The position numbers were made by a program, and so were the translations under genes. A stretch of DNA of 58,465 nucleotides from Candidatus Bathyarchaeota archaeon RBG_16_48_13 (GTDB lineage: Archaea; Thermoproteota; Bathyarchaeia; RBG-16-48-13), in the NCBI GenBank assembly GCA_001775995.1, contig MEZH01000007.1:264806-323270 (forward strand), given 5' to 3'. The notes under the pieces were generated by a model. That model was not told the origin of the DNA and ran no database searches. It worked only from the letters and a program-made list of their open reading frames with translations. Positions 18,052-27,314 of this stretch are shown piece after piece (the stretch's first letter is position 1; the number at the start of each line of letters is the position of its first letter).

Positions 18052-19794
18052 CTGAAGACAAACGTAGCTTTGTCGATTGTTCTTCTAATCATCATAACTG
18101 CCATTTTATCCGCTACCCAGGTAGCGTATGCTACTCCCGCATCATCGCCATTCTTGACGGTCGATAGGACCCTAGATATAAGCAAAGGTGGAGTGATTAC
18201 TGTTAAGGACATTTACCATCTGCGGAATAATGACACCGATCCGATCTCGGAATTTACTATCTACTTAGAGAAGGACCTGTTGACCAGAATGGATCTAATG
18301 AGCGCTTCAAGCGGCAACCAACCTCTGAGCACAAACATTACACCTGACGCAACTGGCAACTACAGCCTGATCCATGTGACCTTCTCTCACGCCGTTGACC
18401 CGGGCACGGACTACGTCTTTAATATGACCTACGTTTATTCCCTCCTAGTAAGGGGGATCAGCTCTGGAACATATGGCGCATACATGTACATTTACCCGAG
18501 GCTTCCTTTTGCAGCGGTCAACTGCAGCGTAACTATAGTTATGCCTGAAACCACGACGTTGACAACTCTTGATAATGCTAGCTACTCTCTAGATAATGTC
18601 AGCTTCACCCCTATTACGTATAGTCCCAGGTGGGTATACAACAAAATAATAGCTCCTTTGGTACCTCTATCCAACACGACGCAGGCAATATTCTTCAAAG
18701 CCAACGTTATGCAAATGTTCTATGTGGGAAGTATCGACCGGTCCATTGCATTGGACCAGTTCGGAAGAATCTTTGTCTCCGATTCTTACAACATGATGTA
18801 TCTCGACTACACTTCGACATCAACCATTGACTTGAATCTGCTAGAGGGAAGGACAAACGTAAATGCCTCGGATTCGCTCGGCAATCTTAAGGTTGTGAGC
18901 GTGTTCGGCAACGCTACTGTCAACTACGCAACTGTGTCATTCAGGTATTATCTACAGACGTATGAGAATGTCTCCTTCACGGTGAACTACCAAATTCCAG
19001 CCAACAAGTATTTGAGCAAAGTCGGAACCTCGGACAGGTACAGGCTAAATATCACTCTCTATCCGAGTCTGAACTGGACCATCAGGGATGCGGCAGTGAA
19101 GATTAGCTTGCCCGAAGGCGGAGACTACGTGGCTTCGGCCGTCCATCCTCAGACGATCCAGAAAACTTACTTGCAGACAGTCGTGGAGTACCTTCTCCCG
19201 ATCGGTGCGGCAATGAACAACAGCGCCACGATACTGGATTATGATTATGCTATCTTGTGGTCGGCTTTCAGACCCACTCTGTGGGCTGGGCTAACGATCG
19301 CCGCCTTAGGCGGAGTTGTGCTCATAGCGAGAAGAAGAAAGAACGAGAACCCCGTGGAAGCAGAGGCACTGCCACTGGACGACCTCAAGGAATTCGTGGA
19401 CCTCTATGACGAGAAGAATGCCTTGCTGGACGAACTAGAAGAGGCCGAGGAGGAAGAGAAGAGAGGGGTCCTGAGGAAGGAGGACCGGAAGAGGATGAAG
19501 ATTGTCGAGGCTCAACTGGGGACATTGAGCAAGAAGATAGGGGAGCTTAAGCCAGAGATCAGATCAGCATCGACTCAACACGCTAACGCGTTAAAGCGGA
19601 TGGAAGTTGCAGAAGCTGACATGGCTGCGGCAAAAGACAGCTTGAAAAAAGTGGACGCCCAAATCCGAGCTGGACAGATCTCCAGAGAAGCGTACGAAAA
19701 ACTTAAACGAACTTATCAAAAGAGGATAGGAAGCGCGAAGGGCGTCGTAGACTCGGCGATCATCACCTTCAAGGAAGAAGTCGAAGCATTCTAG
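18052..19794 (+). CDS. Ribophorin I-like type I membrane protein (ectodomain, one TM, cytoplasmic coiled coil)
   Basis: In-frame CTG start at 18052 or TTG at 18070; signal peptide ([26 protein letters not shown]), N-glycosylation sequons, TM near [21 protein letters not shown], then about 170 aa charged coiled coil. Motif blocks resemble eukaryotic RPN1 (see findings). Confidence 0.65.
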   Translation: [580 protein letters not shown]

Positions 19795-19940
19795 AAGTAG
19801 TGCGCGCACTAAGACTCTTTCTGTTTTGTCGATGCCTTCCAACGTTGCAGGCTGAACGATGATGCTTTGCACTGGAACTTCGCCATCTGGAAAGATTTCT
19901 CCCCAACCTTTTGCCCTCAGCGTTCAAACGTCCCCATGTC

Positions 19941-20186
19941 TTATACTTTCTCAAAGACTAAACCTCCCAAGCTCTGCCTCTTCAGCGCAGCCTTCCGAGT
20001 AGGACAAGAAGCGTAAACGCCAACATCAGAAAAGCCGAAACACTTCAAACCATCAGATTTGCACTTGCGACCTAAAGCGCCCTCATACATAGACTCTCCA
20101 ACGATCTCGCAGGAACCATCAGGCGCTAAATTAGAATCCACATTCTCAGGATACTTGTAATTCTCTAGCAACCTTGAATCCATCAC
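19941..20186 (-). CDS. Small Cys-containing hypothetical protein
   Basis: 81 aa ORF, GTG start or ATG at the next codon, overlapping the end of the upstream decayed ORF. Confidence 0.4.
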   Translation of the reverse strand: MMDSRLLENYKYPENVDSNLAPDGSCEIVGESMYEGALGRKCKSDGLKCFGFSDVGVYASCPTRKAALKRQSLGGLVFEKV

Positions 20187-20396
20187 GAAGCCTCCTCACT
20201 CGGGATGTCTATGACCTTTCTTGCAACCGCAGTCTCGGGTAAAGCAATTAGCTGCTGGATTTCGTTCATCCTTGGAATAATCACGTCCTTCAACGTCTTC
20301 TGGCCATCCTTGGAAGCAATATACAGCAGAAACTCAGCGGTCTTGGAACTCTAGCAAATAGGCAGCTTCAAGGTACGATTTAGCCAATAAGTACAT
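20183..20396 (-). pseudogene. Frameshifted small helical hypothetical gene
   Basis: MYLLAKSYLEAAYLLEFQ in one frame, then TAEFLLYIASKDGQKTLKDVIIPRMNEIQQLIALPETAVARKVIDIPSEEAS-stop in the adjacent frame. Confidence 0.4.
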
Positions 20397-20521
20397 AACT
20401 CACATACTAATGTCCCAGTTTACACTTTCAGCCTTAGACCGAGTTTCGTGGTCCCAGTTAGAAGGGAAATGACGCGCCCCCTGTTCGCCGTCTTGAAAAG
20501 TATAAATCACGCTCTAGAGGG

Positions 20522-20641
20522 TGGTAGCCCGGGAGAGACTCGAACTCTCGTCTCCGTCTCCCCTTGCTGGGGGACTACGGCTCCAAAGGCCGCTATGCTT
20601 GGCCACTACAATCGGCGGAGCTCTAACTCCTCCACCGGGCT
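20522..20641 (-). tRNA. tRNA-Gln (TTG), with two putative introns (D-arm 21 nt, variable region 23 nt), CCA encoded
   Basis: AGCCCGG/CCGGGCT acceptor, GAGAG-TTCGAGT-CTCTC T-arm, GCGGC-CTTTGGA-GCCGT anticodon arm, ACCA end. Removing 20631-20611 and 20576-20554 gives a 76-nt cloverleaf. Confidence 0.85.
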
Positions 20642-20785
20642 GGATTCCGGGCTGAAAAATCTTCAGTGAACAGCCTTAATAAGTTTTCAACTGAATTTGA
20701 TGACTAGTATCTTCAAGCGGAAATCTTGTATAGTATTCAACAAGTAAGATCCATGTCGAAGTCGCGTGCTTCTGAACATTGGAAT

Positions 20786-21061
20786 CTATGTCTTCGCGCT
20801 CAAGTTGAAGGGTTTTCCTTCTTTCAGGATCTTTTCTGGGAACTTGCCTTTCCACTTCTTCATGAACTGAAGGTCTTCCATTGCCCTGAGTTCGTCAGGA
20901 AGCATGTGGGGTACCTCATCAATTATTGGGTACCATCTTTGGCATACCGGGCAAATTATCACACCTTCTGCGATCGCTTCTTTTTCCTCAAATGCGATCA
21001 GTTCAAGCGGGTGATGTTTGCATATTGGGCACGCCAATAAGTCCATTAGCCATCGCTTCAT
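20786..21061 (-). CDS. Trm112-like zinc-ribbon protein
   Basis: MKRWLMDLLACPICKHHPLELIA...GVIICPVCQRWYPIIDEVPHMLPDELR. Confidence 0.8.
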   Translation of the reverse strand: MKRWLMDLLACPICKHHPLELIAFEEKEAIAEGVIICPVCQRWYPIIDEVPHMLPDELRAMEDLQFMKKWKGKFPEKILKEGKPFNLSAKT

Positions 21062-21115
21062 AAGGTGGTTCTCCTAGTCACGTGATATAAGTTGATTTCT
21101 AATTCTCTTTGATTC

Positions 21116-22060
21116 TTATCCGACAGTTACTATCTGGTTTTTCTCTCCAGATGCCAGGGCCGCCTCAGCTATTTCAAGGGCTTTTATTCCGTCCAAAGCT
21201 GTGACCGCGGGTTCCTGATCAATCCGCAAGGACTCCACAAAGTGCTCGAGCTCAGCCGTTAGAGGTTCCTCCCACTTGAGTTTTGGCTGAACAATTTCTT
21301 CCAAACCCTCTACAGTCAACTGTTGGGTTATGTAGTCGATGGTGACTATCTTCTCGCTGCCCGTAACGATGAGCGTCCTCACCTTATGGGGTGTTAGCCA
21401 GTTGGCTTCCACGAAGCCGGTCTTCTTGCTCTTGAAGCCAAGAAGTATCTCGGCGTAGTCCTCGAGTTTGTGTCTGTAGCTGCCTACTCTCGCGTACACT
21501 GTGCTGGGGGTCTCACCCAAGACAAACCTTATCACGTCAAGGTCGTGGATAGCGGTATCCTTTACTACGCCTATGTCGCCTATCCTTTCCGGCCACCTGC
21601 CAACCCTTTTGGCAACTATGAGCACGACCTCGCCTGTGGTCCCTTCGTGGACCATGTTTCTCAGCTTCTGGACGGCGGGGTTGAAGCGCTCTATGAACCC
21701 TACCATGACGTGCAAGCCCTTCTTCTGGGCAGCCTTGAGGATAGCCTTACCCTCATCAGAAGTCTTGCTGATGGGTTTCTCGATTAGGAGGTGCTTTCCG
21801 CACTCGATGGCCTCAAGAGCATGTTCCGTGTGGAATATGGTGGGGGTGCAAATGCTCACGGCGTCTATGTCATCTCTTTCAAGGAGTCGCTGGTTTGAGG
21901 TGTACCAATCGACACCGTACTTTTCGGCTATGGCCTTTGCTGTGGCTTCGTTGGTGTCGCTGATTGCCTTCAACTCCGCCCCCTTTAGCTCCTTGTAGAC
22001 TCTGACATGGTTCTTGCCCCAGAAGCCGGTGCCTATGACTCCGATCCCAAGTTTTTTCAT
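21116..22060 (-). CDS. Gfo/Idh/MocA-family sugar oxidoreductase
   Basis: LGIGVIGTGFWGKNHVRVYKELKGAELKAISD... LLIEKPISKT. Confidence 0.88.
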   Translation of the reverse strand: MKKLGIGVIGTGFWGKNHVRVYKELKGAELKAISDTNEATAKAIAEKYGVDWYTSNQRLLERDDIDAVSICTPTIFHTEHALEAIECGKHLLIEKPISKTSDEGKAILKAAQKKGLHVMVGFIERFNPAVQKLRNMVHEGTTGEVVLIVAKRVGRWPERIGDIGVVKDTAIHDLDVIRFVLGETPSTVYARVGSYRHKLEDYAEILLGFKSKKTGFVEANWLTPHKVRTLIVTGSEKIVTIDYITQQLTVEGLEEIVQPKLKWEEPLTAELEHFVESLRIDQEPAVTALDGIKALEIAEAALASGEKNQIVTVG

Positions 22061-23415
22061 TTAGTCCACGTGCCCCTTCCAATTCCTCTGTAGATGAAGC
22101 CCTCCTTCTCCACCGTGTTTGGGTCAAACACGTGGCCGCAGTCGACTATGGCGGCTGGTCTCCTCATCATGAAGGCTATCTTTGAGGGTGCAAGGGTTTT
22201 GAATTCGTCGTGCCCGACAGTGATTAGGATGCAGTCCGCGTTCTCAACCGCCCTTTCAATACTTGAGAAGCCGTTGTATCCGAGGGCCTTCAGCTCCTCG
22301 ACAGTGAACCGCGGGTCGTATACCCTCATAGAGACGCCCTTCCTTTGAAGGGCGTTGTTAACGGTCTTTGCCATAGAGAGGCGGGTTTCCTTCACGTTTG
22401 CTCTAAAGGATACTCCCAGAAGGGCCACATTGCTTCTTCGGAGTTTCTTCCCGCAAGCCCTGAGGGCTTCCGACACGAGTCTGATGGAGTGGGTATACAT
22501 GTTGTCATTTATCTTTCGGGCGAGATGCACCATCCGGAGGTCGACACCTTGCTCCTCTGCCTTCTCCAAGAGGAAATACGGGTTAACAGGTATGCAATGG
22601 CCCCCTACGCCGATGCTTGGTGAATGGAGGTGTGAGTACGGTTGAGTGTTGGCCGCTTGCATCGCCTCATCGAAGTCTACTCCGAGCCTCTCACACAAGA
22701 TGGCGAGCTCGTTCACCAGGGCGATGTTGACGTCCCTGTAGATGTTCTCGAAGAGCTTTATTGATTCGGCAGTTCGGAGGTTCTTCACCTTGATGATCTT
22801 TTCCTTCACGATCGAGCCTATGAGTGCCGAGGCCGTCTCCAGGCTCCTTTGATCGAAGCCTCCCACTATCCGTGGATAGCTTTGGATATCTTTGATCACC
22901 CGTCCGGCTGTAGCCCTGATGGGGCTATAGGCTAGGCTGAAGTCACTCCCAGCGTTCATGCCTGAGGATAGTTCCAGCAACTCGCGCACGAATCCCTCAG
23001 TTGAGCCAGGTCCTATAGTGCTCTCAAGTACTACTAAGGAATCCACCTGGAGGCCCTTCCCTATCTCCCGACAAGCCCTCTCAACGGCAGAATAATCAGG
23101 CTTTCGGTTCTCGTCTATCGCTGTGGGAACGATGATTATTATTGTCTCGTTGTCAGTGGCAGCTTGTTTTATGTTGCTCGTCGCCTTCAGGCGTCCGCTC
23201 TCTACGTTCCTTCTTATCATTGCGTCCACAGTAGGCTCAGGTATAGGGCTCTTCGCATCGTTTATGACCTTAACTACCTTTAGGTCTATGTCGACACCGG
23301 TGACCTTGAACCCTGTCTCCGCGAATAGGCATGCCGTCGGTAGGCCCATCCATCCCAAGCCAATTACGGCGATCCGCATGCTCTTGTCGTTGATCTTCTC
23401 CTGGAGGGCTGCCAA
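22057..23415 (-). CDS. Nucleotide-sugar dehydrogenase (UDP-ManNAc/UDP-glucose dehydrogenase family)
   Basis: MRIAVIGLGWMGLPTACLFAETGFKVTGVDID...GVGGHCIPVNPYFL. Confidence 0.9.
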   Translation of the reverse strand: MAALQEKINDKSMRIAVIGLGWMGLPTACLFAETGFKVTGVDIDLKVVKVINDAKSPIPEPTVDAMIRRNVESGRLKATSNIKQAATDNETIIIIVPTAIDENRKPDYSAVERACREIGKGLQVDSLVVLESTIGPGSTEGFVRELLELSSGMNAGSDFSLAYSPIRATAGRVIKDIQSYPRIVGGFDQRSLETASALIGSIVKEKIIKVKNLRTAESIKLFENIYRDVNIALVNELAILCERLGVDFDEAMQAANTQPYSHLHSPSIGVGGHCIPVNPYFLLEKAEEQGVDLRMVHLARKINDNMYTHSIRLVSEALRACGKKLRRSNVALLGVSFRANVKETRLSMAKTVNNALQRKGVSMRVYDPRFTVEELKALGYNGFSSIERAVENADCILITVGHDEFKTLAPSKIAFMMRRPAAIVDCGHVFDPNTVEKEGFIYRGIGRGTWTK

Positions 23416-23459
23416 ATTTGTTCAATCCGTATTGTTTTGAGAGAGTCTGATCATATATT

Positions 23460-24539
23460 CTAGGATATAAGTTCGCGCTCAACTTGGCCGGCTATCACGT
23501 CGACTGGGTTCTCCATGTTAGACAGCAGGTTGTTCGCCCGCTCTTTGGAGGCCCGCTTGTATATCTCAAAGTTGTCCAATATGTCAGCCATCTTTAAGAA
23601 GGCCTTGTTTGGGTCCAGTATCCTGTTGATCAACTTCTCTTTCAAGAGAAATTGCTCCACGAATGTTGGCTCTACAGGGTAGCAGGATATCGTAGGTACA
23701 CCGAGCAGCGCAGCCTCGGCGGTCATGGTTCCACCGGCGCCGACGAAGAGGGAACTAAAAAAAAGTAAGCTGGTGCTGTCTATCACCTTGTCCGTCACTG
23801 TCACTTCAGTGTGGAAAGCTGACTTCAGCATGGGGATCTGTTCACTGTAGCGAGGCATGACCACTATCTGGATCTCCTTCTTATACCTCTCCAGCAGGTT
23901 TCTTATGAGGGGGATCACAACGGACTCGCCTTGGGTGACCCTGTCGACGAGGTAGGACGCAAAGGCCTCTTCGACCCTGAATACCACTATGGGCTTGGAC
24001 CCGTCGAGGCTGAGTTGGTATAGGACCGCCGGAGAGGAGGGATAATTCTTGATCCAAGCCGCGGGATCAAGGGCGTTGTACTGAGTGATCAGGTCCGAGC
24101 TTGCACCGAGAGTCAACCAAGCCTTGAGCGGGACAACCTTGGGAGAGAACAATCGTTTGGACAACGGGATGGTCAGTCGAGCCACCGACACTGAGTGGGG
24201 GGAGTCGTTCACAGTGTAGTGTGGTATGGCCAGACCGAAGGCTGTTCGTGCAGCTTCCGGGGAGGCAAAGGCTATTGACAGCTCAGGCTGGAGCTTGGTC
24301 ACGAGGTTGGCAAGCTCAGCGATTCTATTTGCGCTGGCGATTAGTTTGCCCTTGAGGGTTGGCCCCCCGTGCTTGCCGACGACCGCACATTCGAGGCCCT
24401 TCATCTCAACAAGTTCATTGACCTCTTTGTAGTTCCTAGTCGTGTAGAATACTTCGTTCCCCTTAACGCGTAGCTTCTTGCCAAGTTCCACCATGAATAG
24501 GAATTGTTTTGGGGTAAGTATGTCGAGCCAGACCCTCAG
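23460..24539 (-). CDS. DUF354 glycosyltransferase-like protein, probable CTG start
   Basis: Frame extends 15 codons upstream of the ORF-track start: (M)RVWLDILTPKQFLFMVELGKKL, a typical DUF354 N-terminus, with GGAGGT 6 nt before CTG. Confidence 0.75.
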   Translation of the reverse strand: MRVWLDILTPKQFLFMVELGKKLRVKGNEVFYTTRNYKEVNELVEMKGLECAVVGKHGGPTLKGKLIASANRIAELANLVTKLQPELSIAFASPEAARTAFGLAIPHYTVNDSPHSVSVARLTIPLSKRLFSPKVVPLKAWLTLGASSDLITQYNALDPAAWIKNYPSSPAVLYQLSLDGSKPIVVFRVEEAFASYLVDRVTQGESVVIPLIRNLLERYKKEIQIVVMPRYSEQIPMLKSAFHTEVTVTDKVIDSTSLLFFSSLFVGAGGTMTAEAALLGVPTISCYPVEPTFVEQFLLKEKLINRILDPNKAFLKMADILDNFEIYKRASKERANNLLSNMENPVDVIAGQVERELIS

Positions 24540-24616
24540 TTTCTTACCTCCATATCTTGACCCCGATGTTGGGATATAGATAAGATTAAGTTCATTACTT
24601 TAACGGAAGGGCAGGC

Positions 24617-25267
24617 TTATTTTAGGTGGAGCTTCAGAATTGAGAAGGCCTTCTTCAGCTGGTTTGTTAAGCTTGAAGCCATTCCTTCAGGGTGTGTCTT
24701 TTTGTCTCTTATGGCTTTCAGGACTCCTTCAACCGTCAGGGATTCTACCTCTATTACTGTGAAGGTGTCTCCGATGGTTTCCAAGATGTGGGAGTCGCTC
24801 CCCCCCAGCTGGGCGAGACCAAGCCGTTCTGCAAGGGCCATCCCCAGCCTGCTGGAACGCTGGAAGAGGGGGTAGGAGGCGTTCATGACCTCTACTGCGT
24901 CGAACCTCCCAGACTCTATGATCTTCTGGTCTATCTTCTGAGCCATCAAGCTGAAGGGGTGCGAAACCACCGACAAGCCTCCTACCTCCCTTATCCTGTC
25001 AGCAGTCTCAGAGGCTGGGAGCCCGCTCGGTATGGACTGATCAACACCTATCCCTAGGAGGTGGCCCTCTGAGGTGGAGACCTCTATCCCTGGAACTAGG
25101 AGAAAATCGCCGGCGCTGTATTGGGAAGTCTTTGTGGCTACGTCGTGGTCCGTTATGGCTATCCCTTGGAGGCCTCTCTGCCTAGCCTTCGCTATGGCTT
25201 CGGGGATAGTGATTGATGAATCATGGGATCGATCTGAGTGGACATGGAGGTCGATCTTTATACGCAC
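24617..25267 (-). CDS. PHP-domain phosphoesterase
   Basis: RIKIDLHVHSDRSHDSSITIPEAI...GIAITDHD...LVPGIEVSTSEGHLLG. Confidence 0.88.
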   Translation of the reverse strand: MRIKIDLHVHSDRSHDSSITIPEAIAKARQRGLQGIAITDHDVATKTSQYSAGDFLLVPGIEVSTSEGHLLGIGVDQSIPSGLPASETADRIREVGGLSVVSHPFSLMAQKIDQKIIESGRFDAVEVMNASYPLFQRSSRLGMALAERLGLAQLGGSDSHILETIGDTFTVIEVESLTVEGVLKAIRDKKTHPEGMASSLTNQLKKAFSILKLHLK

Positions 25268-25271
25268 CGGA

Positions 25272-27287
25272 TCACCTGATCTTGCTTCCCGGCATGGTCG
25301 GTTGGTTCGGTTGGAGGATGACGATCTTCTCCCCGTCCTCTGCGGCGAGGATCATCACTTGGGATTCCACGTCAAAAATCTTCGTCGGCTTCAGATTGAC
25401 TATGACGGCTATTTCCCTACCTTTGAGCTCTTCCACTGTATATTGCTGAGCGATGCCCGAGATGGCCTGCTTAATGTTCTTTCCTCCTATATCTACGAGG
25501 AGCTTGAGGAGCTTGTCCGAGCCCTTCACCCGCTCGGCATCAACGATCTTCCCGATCCTCAGGTCGTTCTTCATGAAGTCCTCCATGGTTATCTGAGGCT
25601 TCGTGCCGACTGCTTCGAGAGATTCTTTGAGCTCTTCCTTCTGCTTTTGAAGAGTCTTGTCTTCTATCTTGACGAATAGGGGTTGTGGCTTCAATATCGC
25701 GTGACCGGGCGAGATTTCCTTGGGGATGTCTTGCCACCTCTGTTCGTGAATGCTTCCTTCCATGTCGAGGGTGCTCCAGATCTTCTCGGCAGTAAATGGG
25801 AGGAAGGGTTCAAGCATGATCGCAAGTGCTTTGACAATCTGGGTTCCGACGTTTAGAGTTGTGGCTGCGCTCTCTTTGGCGGTCTTCAGGAATTTCCAGG
25901 GTTCCTTGTCGTTGAAGTATTTGTTTCCGTGGGCGGCCAGATCGATTATGGTCTTGAGGGCTGAGTGGAAACTGAACTCATCGAGGAAGATAGCCACCTG
26001 GTCCGCGGCCTCTCGGATCTTTTTCAGCGCTACTTTGTCGTCCTCGTTCATTTCTGCTGGGGCGGGGATCTTGGCGTCGAAGTAGTTGGCGACGAAGGAG
26101 AGATTCCTGTGGATGAAGTTGCCGAGGATGTCAGCGAGCTCGTCATTGTGTCTCTTTGCGAAGTCGTCCCAAGAGAAATCTGCGTCCTTGTTGAGTGGGG
26201 ACGAGATTGTGAGATAGTACCTAAGAGGGTCGGGCTCAAAGGTTTTCAGGTACTCAGATATCTCCACTACCCATCTGCGGGTCTTGGACATCTTCTTCCC
26301 CTCAAGGGTCAAGTACTCCCCGGCCACTACGGCTGTGGGCAAGTTGTACTCGCCGCGGGCCTTTAGCATAGCTGGCCAGAAGATGGCGTGGTGGTAGATT
26401 ATGTCCTTCCCTATGAAGTGGTAGATCTCGCTCCCCTCGCTCTGCCAGTACTGGTGCCACCCATTTGGGTTGCCTTTGGACTCCTGCCAGAGTCGCGTCG
26501 CGGTTATGTAACCGATAGGGGCGTCGAACCAGACGTAGAGGACTTTGTCCTCTGCACCCTCCATCGGGACTGGGGTACCCCACTTCATGTCCCTTGTTAT
26601 GCACCAGTCTCTCAACCCCTCGTTTATCCACTGGATAGCGTAGTTCTTGACATTGCTCGCTATCCTCTTGTTGCCCTTCAGCCATCCTTCAACGAAGGGT
26701 TGCAGGGCACTGAGCTTAAAGAACCAATGCTTTGTCGCCCTTATGATCGGTCTTGTGCCGCACGTTATGCAGTATGGTGCTATAAGCTCCGTGGGCTTCA
26801 GATATCTGCCGCAGCTCTCGCATTGATCCCCTCGTGCGTTCTCGGCTTTGCAGTGGGGGCAGTTCCCTTGGACGTAACGGTCCGGCAGGAATCTCTTGTC
26901 CTTCGGGCAGTAGAACTGTTCGATCTCAGATTCGTAAATGTAGCCGTTTTCGAGGATGCGGCTGAAGAAGTCCTGAGTGAGCTCATCGTGGGCCGGTTCG
27001 GTGGTGCGTGAGAAGATGTCAAAGGAGCAGCCCATTTTCTGCAAGTCTTGGCGGATGAGGGCGTGATACTTGTCGGCGACCGCTTTTGGAGTTATGTGTT
27101 CCTTCTCGGCTTCGACGGCTATCGGGGTGCCGTGTTCATCGGTGGCGCAGATATAGGCGGCGTCGTACCCTTGGAGCCTCTTGAACCGCGCGAATATGTC
27201 GGCGGGTATGTACGTCGAGCGCAAGTGTCCGAGGTGAAGGCGGTAGTTGGCATATGGTAGGGCAGCCGTCACTAGTATCTTCTTCAT
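25272..27287 (-). CDS. metG: Methionyl-tRNA synthetase with C-terminal tRNA-binding domain
   Basis: VTAALPYANYRLHLGHLRSTYIPADIFARF; KMSKTR; C-terminal EMAP-like domain DLRIGKIVDAERV. Confidence 0.95.
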   Translation of the reverse strand: MKKILVTAALPYANYRLHLGHLRSTYIPADIFARFKRLQGYDAAYICATDEHGTPIAVEAEKEHITPKAVADKYHALIRQDLQKMGCSFDIFSRTTEPAHDELTQDFFSRILENGYIYESEIEQFYCPKDKRFLPDRYVQGNCPHCKAENARGDQCESCGRYLKPTELIAPYCITCGTRPIIRATKHWFFKLSALQPFVEGWLKGNKRIASNVKNYAIQWINEGLRDWCITRDMKWGTPVPMEGAEDKVLYVWFDAPIGYITATRLWQESKGNPNGWHQYWQSEGSEIYHFIGKDIIYHHAIFWPAMLKARGEYNLPTAVVAGEYLTLEGKKMSKTRRWVVEISEYLKTFEPDPLRYYLTISSPLNKDADFSWDDFAKRHNDELADILGNFIHRNLSFVANYFDAKIPAPAEMNEDDKVALKKIREAADQVAIFLDEFSFHSALKTIIDLAAHGNKYFNDKEPWKFLKTAKESAATTLNVGTQIVKALAIMLEPFLPFTAEKIWSTLDMEGSIHEQRWQDIPKEISPGHAILKPQPLFVKIEDKTLQKQKEELKESLEAVGTKPQITMEDFMKNDLRIGKIVDAERVKGSDKLLKLLVDIGGKNIKQAISGIAQQYTVEELKGREIAVIVNLKPTKIFDVESQVMILAAEDGEKIVILQPNQPTMPGSKIR

Positions 27288-27314
27288 GAGTTTGCACTCG
27301 CTTCCTTGATTATC

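Noticed and set aside
26388-27011. 207-aa plus-strand ORF, with other long antisense ORFs over metG (25074..25679, 25965..26366)
   Set aside because: Antisense shadow ORFs of a high-GC conserved gene; metG on the minus strand is certain.
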